DNA of 64,000 nucleotides from NCBI RefSeq assembly GCF_000621325.1, contig NZ_JHYQ01000014.1:1-64000 (forward strand), written 5' to 3'. Shown in pieces: positions 17,525-24,416 of this stretch; positions within the stretch are counted from its first letter, which is position 1; every line of letters starts with the position of its first letter. The DNA comes from Thiothrix lacustris DSM 21227. Lineage in GTDB: Bacteria; Pseudomonadota; Gammaproteobacteria; Thiotrichales; Thiotrichaceae. The notes below the pieces were generated by a model. It was given only the letters and a program-made list of their open reading frames with translations. It made no database searches and was not told where the DNA came from. Made by a program: the position numbers and the translations under genes.

Positions 17525-18187
17525 CTATGCGCGTAACCGCGCCAGCACCTCCACCGCCCGCTGTTGGTGTTGCTGCTTTTCGGTCGGTTCGCCACTGAGA
17601 TAAGCATCAATCTCCTGCATCGCCTCCAGCTTGTCGTCGAAAGCATGGTGGCGGTGCTGGATGCGTTCCAGCGAATCCTGCATCCGCGAAAAAGTTTCGC
17701 TATGGGCATTCGGCTGGCGGGCAAGTTTTCCCAGCGCTTGTTGGGCGTGGGTGGTGGCTTGCGCCATACGCAGTTCAGCGCGGTAATGTTCCAACTTGCT
17801 GGCAACGGTTTTCAGGGTGTGCAATAAACGTTGTTCGTAAGCCAGCAGTTGTGCGTGCTGGCGTTGCTGGGTTTCCAGCCAGCTTTCCTGCTGGGCAAGC
17901 TCTTCCGCCAACGGCAGGGCTGCGGCTTCGTTGCCTTGCTGCAACTGGACGCGGATGGCGTTTTCTTTGCTCGCCATACGGGTTTTGTGGGTGTCCATCT
18001 GGCGTTGCAGGCTGAGCTTTTCGGCCATGACTTGCGCCAGATGTTGTTTGGATTGGCGTAAGTTGCTTTCGCATTCGTAAATCTCTTGGGCAAAGATGCG
18101 TTGGGCATTGGCATCAACGGCCGTTTCCAGCACTTCGCGTGTCCCACCGCGCACGGCGGTGGCGAGTTTTTCAATCAGGTACAGCAT
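17525..18187 (-). CDS. PspA/IM30-like coiled-coil protein
   Basis: A 220-residue protein that is almost entirely helical and coiled-coil (RIFAQEIYECESNLRQSKQH, MDTHKTRMASKENAIRVQLQ). It has a short amphipathic N-terminus (MLYLIEKLATAVRGG) of the kind PspA/IM30/Vipp1 (ESCRT-III superfamily) proteins use to bind membranes. It is probably a membrane-stress protein of the cytoplasmic face. It is the last gene of a minus-strand run with YiaAB, KptA and slipin genes. The assignment rests on pattern and context. Confidence 0.65.
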   Translation of the reverse strand: MLYLIEKLATAVRGGTREVLETAVDANAQRIFAQEIYECESNLRQSKQHLAQVMAEKLSLQRQMDTHKTRMASKENAIRVQLQQGNEAAALPLAEELAQQESWLETQQRQHAQLLAYEQRLLHTLKTVASKLEHYRAELRMAQATTHAQQALGKLARQPNAHSETFSRMQDSLERIQHRHHAFDDKLEAMQEIDAYLSGEPTEKQQHQQRAVEVLARLRA

Positions 18188-18198
18188 GGTGATTCCCC

Positions 18199-18471
18199 TT
18201 ACTCAGCGTATTCTTTCAGGATTTTGTTGGTTTTGGCTTCGTTGATGCGGCTGATCAAACGTTGTGCTTCGTGGTCATCACGCAGGGTTTTCGAGAGCAT
18301 AATGGTGGAACTGACAAGAAACAGGGCGTTCAACGCCAGATACCCCTTGGTCAATAAATTGCCTTCCAAAAAGAAAATGAAAGCGACCATTGCCGTTAAA
18401 GCGATGCCAAACGTTAACTTGACGAAGAATGTCCAGCTACTGGTATTGGGCAGGTTGAGTGTATCGTTCAT
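18199..18471 (-). CDS. YiaA/YiaB-type two-helix inner membrane protein
   Basis: A 90-residue protein with two transmembrane helices (about 14-36 and 42-58) and the YiaAB pattern LLTKGYLALNALFLVSSTIM followed by LSKTLRDDHEAQR. Function is not established in the family. It lies 11 nt before the PspA-like gene, with aggaacacacc upstream of the start, and is probably cotranscribed with it. This supports a membrane-stress role. Confidence 0.75.
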   Translation of the reverse strand: MNDTLNLPNTSSWTFFVKLTFGIALTAMVAFIFFLEGNLLTKGYLALNALFLVSSTIMLSKTLRDDHEAQRLISRINEAKTNKILKEYAE

Positions 18472-18606
18472 GGTGTGTTCCTCTGGTTTGTCGTTGGGCT
18501 TGGTATGAGAGGAAGATTAAGGGAAGGTAGCACAAGCCGCAACGCTGGCCGCAGAGGTTGAATCCGGCAAGGCTTTGGGTAGCAAAATACGCTACCTGTG
18601 GGTTGA

Positions 18607-19152
18607 TCATTTCAATAAATAGGCAATTGGCACATGATCAGTCAACCAGACGCCGTTGTCCGAGCAGTAAAAAATAAAGCCGTCGTGCTGCATTTGCCGT
18701 GCCGCTACCCTCAAAATAACGGGCGAGCCGTGGCGCGAACCCACTTTATGCGCGGTAAGTTCATCCACCGATAAATGCACATGCTGGCGGGAACGTTTTT
18801 CCAGTCCGGTTTGCAGGATGGAATCCAGAAAGCGTTTGGCAGTACCATGATACAGAATGTCGGGGGGTTCAGCAGATGCTAAGCCCAAATCCAGTGTTTT
18901 CAGCGAATGCCCCTGATTAGCACGGATCTGGGTTTTATCGGCATTGAAGCTGTAACGTTGCTTATCATTGCTGGCAACGATGTCTTCGAGTTCAGCCATG
19001 CTCATGCCGCGCCCATGCGCCGCCAATTGCTTTAGCAGTTCAGGAACAGCCACCCAGCCAGCGGCGTCCAAGGTCAAACCGATGGCCTCCGGTTCGTGGC
19101 GCAAAATAAGACTGAGAAATTTACCTTGTTTGATTTTATTTTTTGAATGCAT
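18607..19152 (-). CDS. kptA: RNA 2'-phosphotransferase (KptA/Tpt1 family)
   Basis: A 181-residue protein of the KptA/Tpt1 family, which removes an internal RNA 2'-phosphate using NAD+, giving ADP-ribose 1'',2''-cyclic phosphate. The conserved tetrad begins with R18-H19 (ILRHEPEAIGL); further family motifs are RANQGHSLK, LYHGTAKRFL and VHLS. Length is typical. Bacteria have no known spliced-tRNA substrate for it, so its RNA target is open. It lies 48 nt after the slipin gene on the same strand, with a strong stem-loop between. The tRNA-like leader RNA upstream of the slipin gene makes the context notable. Confidence 0.92.
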   Translation of the reverse strand: MHSKNKIKQGKFLSLILRHEPEAIGLTLDAAGWVAVPELLKQLAAHGRGMSMAELEDIVASNDKQRYSFNADKTQIRANQGHSLKTLDLGLASAEPPDILYHGTAKRFLDSILQTGLEKRSRQHVHLSVDELTAHKVGSRHGSPVILRVAARQMQHDGFIFYCSDNGVWLTDHVPIAYLLK

Positions 19153-19171
19153 TGTTATTTTCCAATAGTGT

Positions 19172-19194
19172 GTCGGGCTGCACTTCAGCCCGAC
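19172..19194 (-). other. Intercistronic stem-loop between slipin and kptA
   Basis: The arms gtcgggctg (19172-19180) and cagcccgac (19186-19194) are perfect reverse complements with a 5-nt loop. No U-run follows on the minus strand, so it is more likely an mRNA processing or stability element, or a partial attenuator, than a full terminator. Confidence 0.6.
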
Positions 19195-19200
19195 GAGTTG

Positions 19201-20361
19201 TCAAATTTTAGGTTTGTCGGTCAACTTGACCAAATCGTTCATCACGCCATCCAGACCGCCGTAGACGTTCAGGGTACTGATGCGGGCAGCAATCTTTTCC
19301 AGCACATCCAGCTCTTTGAGGCGCAGCAACACGGGGTTGCCTTCCATGACTTTGGCGGTGTTGTGCAAGGAACGGGTTTCATGCGTTTCCTCACGGCGGC
19401 GGATCAGGCTGGCTTCGGCCTTTTTCTCGGCTTCCACCACTTGTGCCAGAATCGCTTTCATTTCACCGGGCAACACGATGTCACGCGCCCCAACCGTTTT
19501 CAGGTCGATGCCATAAGCGGCGGCCTTTTCCGCCACGGTTTGCTGAATGGTTTGATTCAGCAGGTTTTTATCTGCCAGCAACTCATCCAGCGTTTGGGTG
19601 GAAACCACCGCCCGCAACGCCAGTTGCAGCTCGCGGTACAGGTAATCTTTATGGTCTGCCAATGTGACTTTCACTTGTTGTGGATCAACAATCTGCCACA
19701 TGGCGGAAAAGTTGATGCGCAAACCCACGCGGTCTTTGGTGAGGATTTCCTGACCGTTGACCTCCATGTTTTGCAGGCGGCAATCCAGTTGCGTGACCTT
19801 GATACTGTGATTGAATTGCCACCAAACATGCGTGCCGGAGGTGAGCATTTCACACTGTTCGCCATCCACTTCCAGAAAACCGCTGTGACCGTCGGGAATC
19901 GGTGCAGCCACCAATGCCGCCCCGACGGCACTACGCAAAGGCTGTTCTTTCGCTGCCAGCAATTGGCTTGCCAAGGCTTTGGGCAGTTTAAAGTCGCCAC
20001 TGATGTCGAGGGTGCGCACCTCGATGCTACGTTGGTTACGCCAATACGCGCCGCGCTGCGCGGGGGCTTTGAGGTCTTTCAGCACACCATTTTGGTAAAC
20101 CAGACCAACTTCGTGTTCGCCTGTCGCCCAGGTATACAGATGCTCGGCGAAGGTGTCGGGGTGTAAATCCGCCAACACCAGAATGTCTTCCGCCACGCCT
20201 TCTTTCAGGGTTTGGCTGGTATTGATGAGCTGGATACGGTGATCCTTTTTCCAGTTGCCATAGTAGTGCAAACCAGCGGGTAACACGGCGGTCAGTTGCT
20301 CATTTTTGAACAACAACCCACGATGTGCTTCTGGAACGATAGTCTTTGTTTTGAAAAACAT
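19201..20361 (-). CDS. Slipin-type SPFH/band-7 protein
   Basis: The 386-residue protein has an SPFH domain in its second half (LQNMEVNGQEILTKDRVGLR, INFSAMWQIVDPQQVKVTL, LQLALRAVVSTQTLDELLAD). It is followed by AEKKAEASLIRRREETHETR, a charged helical stretch, and a short tail. The first half (about 1-200) is a longer N-terminal region than in ordinary slipins and lacks a clear membrane helix. The start ATG at 20361 has aaagga 8 nt upstream; earlier in-frame codons run into the structured leader. It heads a same-strand run with kptA. Slipins with extended N-termini are, to my knowledge, recurrent neighbours of bacterial RNA-repair genes, which fits here. Confidence 0.8.
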   Translation of the reverse strand: MFFKTKTIVPEAHRGLLFKNEQLTAVLPAGLHYYGNWKKDHRIQLINTSQTLKEGVAEDILVLADLHPDTFAEHLYTWATGEHEVGLVYQNGVLKDLKAPAQRGAYWRNQRSIEVRTLDISGDFKLPKALASQLLAAKEQPLRSAVGAALVAAPIPDGHSGFLEVDGEQCEMLTSGTHVWWQFNHSIKVTQLDCRLQNMEVNGQEILTKDRVGLRINFSAMWQIVDPQQVKVTLADHKDYLYRELQLALRAVVSTQTLDELLADKNLLNQTIQQTVAEKAAAYGIDLKTVGARDIVLPGEMKAILAQVVEAEKKAEASLIRRREETHETRSLHNTAKVMEGNPVLLRLKELDVLEKIAARISTLNVYGGLDGVMNDLVKLTDKPKI

Positions 20362-20412
20362 GGTGTTGTCCTTTCTAAAAATAGTAAAAGCATTGCTCCC
20401 CACCCTTACCGG

Positions 20413-20491
20413 CTTGACGGCTTGTGGGGGATGGGAAAACCGCACCAGCCGAAGCATTGGCGGTTTCGCATCCCACAAACCCACCGTCAAG
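20413..20491 (-). ncRNA. Long imperfect hairpin in the slipin leader
   Basis: On the plus strand cttgacgg (20413-20420) pairs with ccgtcaag (20484-20491). Next, ttgtggg (20422-20428) pairs with cccacaa (20472-20478), and atg-g-gaaa-ccgc (20431-20443) pairs with gcggttt-c-g-cat (20460-20471) with small bulges. About 26 pairs enclose a 16-nt loop. It lies 52 nt upstream of the slipin start in the 633-nt gap 20362-20994, which carries no credible coding frame. It could be an independent small RNA or a 5' leader structure; the strand is assumed from the downstream gene. Confidence 0.5.
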
Positions 20492-20558
20492 GCGGCGCGG
20501 GTGGTGGTCGCAACCGTCTGGCAATCAGTGCCGAAATACCTGTTGCCATCAGGCATTG

Positions 20559-20754
20559 ACCGTGGAGGTTTGCCATTTTGCCCTTGCGGGCTACCGTTGA
20601 GGGGTAGGGCCGTTTCAAGATGGGATTCGAACCCATTCGCCTCGGCAGAGGCTTTACCATTGACTGCCTACGCAGTATTCAACCGCTGTACAACCGATAC
20701 GCTGGTACACCAAAGGGGCAGCGTCAGGTCGGCTGTTAAACCGACTCCACAGGT
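20559..20754 (-). ncRNA. Putative tRNA-mimic noncoding RNA (bacterial Y RNA-like)
   Basis: Read on the minus strand, the 5' segment ACCUGUGGAG (20754-20745) can pair with CUCCACGGU (20567-20559), leaving one bulged U, and so close a roughly 196-nt RNA. Inside are four short elements. A T-arm-like hairpin (20620-20636) has a five-pair stem and loop UUCGAAU, as in tRNA. A hairpin GCCUC-UGCC-GAGGC lies at 20639-20652. A D-loop-like AAUGGUAAAGC stands beside it (GGUAAA at 20653-20658). A hairpin ACUGC-GUAG-GCAGU lies at 20663-20676. Further small stems are at 20591-20607 and 20728-20745. No acceptor stem or normal anticodon arm can be formed, so it is not a tRNA gene. Bacterial Y RNAs (YrlA) are known to mimic tRNA in this way and sit in RNA-repair loci. 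The downstream slipin and kptA genes support this reading. Confidence 0.5.
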
Positions 20755-20994
20755 TCTACAGCGGATCAAATTTGTTATCTGTGTTATTGCAATGGGTGTG
20801 CCAAGCGAGTGATATTTTTGCAAGCCATTGAATTAGATAGGATTGAATATGTTTTACTGGTGAGCAAGGGAAAGAACAGGCAGGAAATTTCTATCTAAAA
20901 AAATAGAGATCTATCAGAAAAACAGGAGCAACTCATGCAAGCCAGGCTGCACTAGAGACCAATGCAGCACAAGCTTTTCAAAAACCGAGGGGAC

Positions 20995-21315
20995 TTAAAA
21001 ACGGTTTAATAATTCCAAGCTCTTCAATGAAGCCCCGACATTGACGGCCGTTTCTGCCATTGAATTAATACCATGCAAGGATGTATCAACATTATCCCGA
21101 GCAGCCTCATTACTAGCCATTTGCGTCTGAGCTTCATTAACACGCGCTACTTGTTGACGATGAATTTGATCAGCTTGAGCCGCTGACATAATCGCCCCTG
21201 GTTTACTCGCCGCACTATTAATGCTGGTAGCACTAATACTCTCGCCAGTGGAGGCACAACCTGAAAACAAAACAACAGATGCTAATACAGCCGGAAAGAA
21301 ATAAATGCTTTTCAT
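20995..21315 (-). CDS. Small lipoprotein, unknown function
   Basis: A 106-residue protein with lipobox FSGC near residue 20 and a polar, helical mature part (AQADQIHRQQVARVNEAQTQ, MAETAVNVGASLKSLELLN). No family is recognised. A second small lipoprotein gene lies 43 nt upstream on the same strand, and the two are probably an operon. Confidence 0.65.
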   Translation of the reverse strand: MKSIYFFPAVLASVVLFSGCASTGESISATSINSAASKPGAIMSAAQADQIHRQQVARVNEAQTQMASNEAARDNVDTSLHGINSMAETAVNVGASLKSLELLNRF

Positions 21316-21358
21316 AGGGGAATCCTTTTGTTTTTAAATATTAAGGGAAAAACGAATA

Positions 21359-21586
21359 TTATTTAATGATTACCAGTGACGGGGAGCTTTGGTTGATACG
21401 CTCAATAGCTTCCACTTCACGCATACGCTCAACATGAGCGCGATTACGGTCACTCTCATCGATTTGGTCAACGTATTGACGATTGATTTCTGCTTGCGCT
21501 TGCGTCATTTCTGGGGCTGGGGTAGCACATCCACTCACAACACTCACTAGCAACAATGCACCACTCAAGGTGATAGGCTTTATCAT
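21359..21586 (-). CDS. Small lipoprotein, unknown function
   Basis: A 75-residue protein starting MIKPITLSGALLLVSVVSGC with a clear lipobox, followed by a short charged helical mature part (QAEINRQYVDQIDESDRNRA). I chose the ATG at 21586, about ten bases after aaagag; a GTG four codons earlier has no spaced ribosome site. It is probably cotranscribed with the next small lipoprotein gene. Confidence 0.6.
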   Translation of the reverse strand: MIKPITLSGALLLVSVVSGCATPAPEMTQAQAEINRQYVDQIDESDRNRAHVERMREVEAIERINQSSPSLVIIK

Positions 21587-21767
21587 GGTATTTGACACTC
21601 TTTAATATTTTTAACTTTGTTATTCAGTAAACAAGGTTATCCATTCCTAATAAACTGTTACTGCCCACAAATATTCACATAAATTTAAATTAACGTTAAA
21701 TGGTTTCGGACGAGAGGAATAACGTTATACTTTTTGGACTTTAATTAAATCCAACACCCGAATTTTC

Positions 21768-22451
21768 ATGAAGAATATGCATATCACTTGGCAGTCAGCG
21801 CTTGCCGCTGAATTTACCCAACCTTATTGGCAAACCTTGCAGGATTTTCTAATGCGGGAACAAGCAGCAGGGAAAACCCTCCTGCCGCCGGAAACCATGC
21901 GCTTCAATGCCTTGCAAGCCACTGCTCTAGACAAGGTGAAGGTGGTGATTTTGGGGCAAGACCCCTACCCAACCATCGGCCATGCGCACGGCTTAGCGTT
22001 TTCGGTATTGCCAGACGTGAAGCCCTTGCCACGTTCCTTGCAGAACATTAACAAGGAATTGCTGGAGGATGTGGGCGTAGACAATCGCCAAACAGGTTGC
22101 CTGCAAGCGTGGGCAGATCAGGGCGTGTTATTGCTGAATACCGTGCTGTCGGTCGAAGCAGGTCAGGCAGGCAGCCACCAGAAACAGGGCTGGGAACGTT
22201 TTACCGATGCGGTGATTCAGGCGGTTAACCAACAGGCGCAGCCGGTGGTGTTTGTGCTGTGGGGTGGTCATGCGCAGAAAAAGGCGGCGTTGATTGATGC
22301 ATCCCGCCACTTGATTATTCAGAGCGCACACCCTTCCCCGCTATCGGCACGACGCGGCTTTTTTGGCAGCAAGCCGTTTTCGCGGGCGAATGCATTTTTG
22401 CAGACGCAGGGGCGTGAGGGGATTGACTGGCGGATTTCCCCTGAACCTTAA
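21768..22451 (+). CDS. ung: Uracil-DNA glycosylase (family 1)
   Basis: A 227-residue enzyme that removes uracil from DNA for base-excision repair. The water-activating motif GQDPYPTIGHAHG has the catalytic aspartate D65, and the C-terminal AHPSPLSARRGFFG is the minor-groove intercalation loop with the active histidine. LLLNTVLSVEAGQAGSH is also typical. Length is normal. It stands alone, and its last 4 nt overlap the end of the convergent fructosamine kinase gene. Confidence 0.95.
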   Translation: MKNMHITWQSALAAEFTQPYWQTLQDFLMREQAAGKTLLPPETMRFNALQATALDKVKVVILGQDPYPTIGHAHGLAFSVLPDVKPLPRSLQNINKELLEDVGVDNRQTGCLQAWADQGVLLLNTVLSVEAGQAGSHQKQGWERFTDAVIQAVNQQAQPVVFVLWGGHAQKKAALIDASRHLIIQSAHPSPLSARRGFFGSKPFSRANAFLQTQGREGIDWRISPEP

Positions 22452-23332
22452 ACCTCTGCCAGCAGCTTTTCCGTCATCCGCGCCGCCTGTTCACCGTAAC
22501 TCCCGCCGAATAAGTTGAAATGGTTGAGGATGTGATACAGGTTGTACAGCGTCTTACGTACCGCATAGCCGCTATCCACCGGCCATGCCGCCTGATAAGC
22601 CGCGTAAAAATCTTCCCCGAAGCCACCAAACAGCTCGGTCATGGCAAGGTCGGTTTCACGGTCGCCGTAATACACCGCCGGGTCGTAAACCACCGGGCTG
22701 CCATCCGCGAGATAGGCCAGATTGCCACCCCACAAGTCACCGTGCAGCAAGGAGGCTCCAGGCTGGTAGTCAGTGAAGAAAGCGCCTAATGCATCCTTAA
22801 GCTGCATCCCCAACTCATACGACCGACCGGGGTAGCCATTGCGCCGCGCCCGTTCAAGCTGAAAACCGAGGCGGTATTGCTGCCAAAAGCTCACCCAATC
22901 AGCATCTTGTGGATTACGTTGCGGGCTAGCACCAATGGTATTGTCACGGAACCAGCCATGTTGGGCGGCAGTATAACGGTGCATGGCTGCCAGTTGTTCA
23001 CCAGCCTGCGAGAGGTTGCCCTGATCTTGCAACGGCAAGTACTCCAGCAGCAAGTAAGCATGATTGCCCTCAACACCATAGCCCAACGGCTCAGGTACAC
23101 GCAGGGTGTTACTGGCACGGATAGCTGCCAGCCCTGCCGCTTCCGCTGCAAACATTTCCAGCATACTGGCTTGATTTAGTTTAAGGAAATAGCCGGAACC
23201 ATCGGCAAGTGTTACCTTATTGGTTTGGTTGATACACCCGCCACTGGCGGCTTCAACGCTGCGGATAACAACAGCATTCCCCACATGGCGCTGGATGACA
23301 AGTTGGGACAGGGTGGTGGTGTTAGGCTTCAC
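22448..23332 (-). CDS. Fructosamine/ketosamine-3-kinase family protein
   Basis: A 294-residue protein of the aminoglycoside-phosphotransferase-like kinase fold. Motifs seen: the N-terminal GGCINQTNKVTLADGSGYFL with the ATP-site lysine, hinge LLLEYLPLQDQ, catalytic loop SLLHGDLWGGNL, and metal-binding YDPAVYYGDRETDLAMTELF. The family phosphorylates fructosamine adducts on proteins, which then fall apart (deglycation). It is convergent with ung. Confidence 0.9.
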   Translation of the reverse strand: MKPNTTTLSQLVIQRHVGNAVVIRSVEAASGGCINQTNKVTLADGSGYFLKLNQASMLEMFAAEAAGLAAIRASNTLRVPEPLGYGVEGNHAYLLLEYLPLQDQGNLSQAGEQLAAMHRYTAAQHGWFRDNTIGASPQRNPQDADWVSFWQQYRLGFQLERARRNGYPGRSYELGMQLKDALGAFFTDYQPGASLLHGDLWGGNLAYLADGSPVVYDPAVYYGDRETDLAMTELFGGFGEDFYAAYQAAWPVDSGYAVRKTLYNLYHILNHFNLFGGSYGEQAARMTEKLLAEV

Positions 23333-23351
23333 TTAATTTGACACTAGGATA

Positions 23352-24086
23352 ATGAATATGAAGTATGCATTGTGTGCCGCGCTGGCATTATTGGCAACCC
23401 TTCCGGCACACGCGGACGACAACACTGCCGAAGGCTGGAATGTTGGTCTCGCAGCCACGATGAGTCAATCTCCCTTTGTTGATGGTGATAACGCACTGGG
23501 CGGCAAACCCGTCATGCTCAGTAACGATGAATTTGACATTGCAGGTCCTACGCTATCCTTCAACGCCACCCCGCAACGCGAGTTTTATGTCGGAGCAGGG
23601 CTGGATAGCTGGGATCACGAGCGTGGTGATAGCCCTACCCTGCAAGACATGAAGTCGTTGGATCGTGCGATTAATCTACGGGTTGGTGGCGCATGGAAGT
23701 TGGCCAGTGGTAATGCGACGGTTGATCTGGCACAAGATGTGACAGCACACAAAGGTGCTCAGGTCAAAGCGCGTTACACCCAACGGCTTGCCGGGTCATA
23801 CGCCGCTGTGCGCCCGTATGTGGAAGCGCAATGGCTTTCCGCCGACATGACCGACTATTACGTGGGCGTGGATGCGGATGAGGTCAAAGCAGGCCGCCCA
23901 GCCTATCAAGCCGATGCTGCACTAGCACTGAAAGCAGGTCTACTGTTGGAACAGCCGATCAGTAAACGCCTGACCTTGGTGGGTGAGGCAAATGTTACCG
24001 GCTACGACAGCGCCATCAGTGACAGCCCGATCATCGACAACAGCACCATTTGGGGTGGCGCGATGGGTGTTGCCTACCGCTGGTAA
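23352..24086 (+). CDS. MipA/OmpV-like outer membrane beta-barrel protein
   Basis: A 244-residue protein with a cleavable signal ending LPAHADD (about residue 22). The mature part alternates polar and nonpolar residues as in a beta-barrel and ends in WGGAMGVAYRW, with the aromatic C-terminal residue used for outer-membrane assembly. The ending and the SQSPFVDGDN start resemble the MipA/OmpV family. The specific role is unknown. Confidence 0.65.
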   Translation: MNMKYALCAALALLATLPAHADDNTAEGWNVGLAATMSQSPFVDGDNALGGKPVMLSNDEFDIAGPTLSFNATPQREFYVGAGLDSWDHERGDSPTLQDMKSLDRAINLRVGGAWKLASGNATVDLAQDVTAHKGAQVKARYTQRLAGSYAAVRPYVEAQWLSADMTDYYVGVDADEVKAGRPAYQADAALALKAGLLLEQPISKRLTLVGEANVTGYDSAISDSPIIDNSTIWGGAMGVAYRW

Positions 24087-24092
24087 AACGCC

Positions 24093-24353
24093 TTATTTGC
24101 CACCGCTTAATTGCTGAACCTCGGCAACGGCGGGGGCAGAACCTTCAATATCGAACTGGGGCGGGAACGATTCACGTACCGCCAGCACCTTCAACTGACC
24201 GGCTTTTTCAAGCGCACGAATCTTCATTTCTACCGGATCGGGTTTGGCGGCAGTGCCGTGTATCGTGGCTCGGCTGGTGGGACTATTGTCCGTCGGCGGG
24301 GTGCAAGCACTGAGGGTAGCGAGACAAAATGCCAGTGTGCTGAAGGTTTTCAT
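24093..24353 (-). CDS. Small lipoprotein, unknown function
   Basis: An 86-residue protein with lipobox LSAC near residue 17 and a short charged mature region (MKIRALEKAGQLKVLAVRES). No domain is recognised. It is convergent with the MipA-like gene (6 nt between ends) and downstream of maeB on the same strand. Confidence 0.55.
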   Translation of the reverse strand: MKTFSTLAFCLATLSACTPPTDNSPTSRATIHGTAAKPDPVEMKIRALEKAGQLKVLAVRESFPPQFDIEGSAPAVAEVQQLSGGK

Positions 24354-24416
24354 GATGCGTCCTTAGGTTGGGTGGAGACACAAAAGCTTGCGTCTCCACG
24401 CACCCATTGTCAAATC

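Noticed and set aside
20600-20676. A normal tRNA-Gly(GCC) gene on the minus strand
   Set aside because: T-arm, D-loop-like sequence and a GCC triplet are present, but no 7-bp acceptor stem can form and the anticodon stem does not pair. I therefore treat it as part of a tRNA-mimic RNA.
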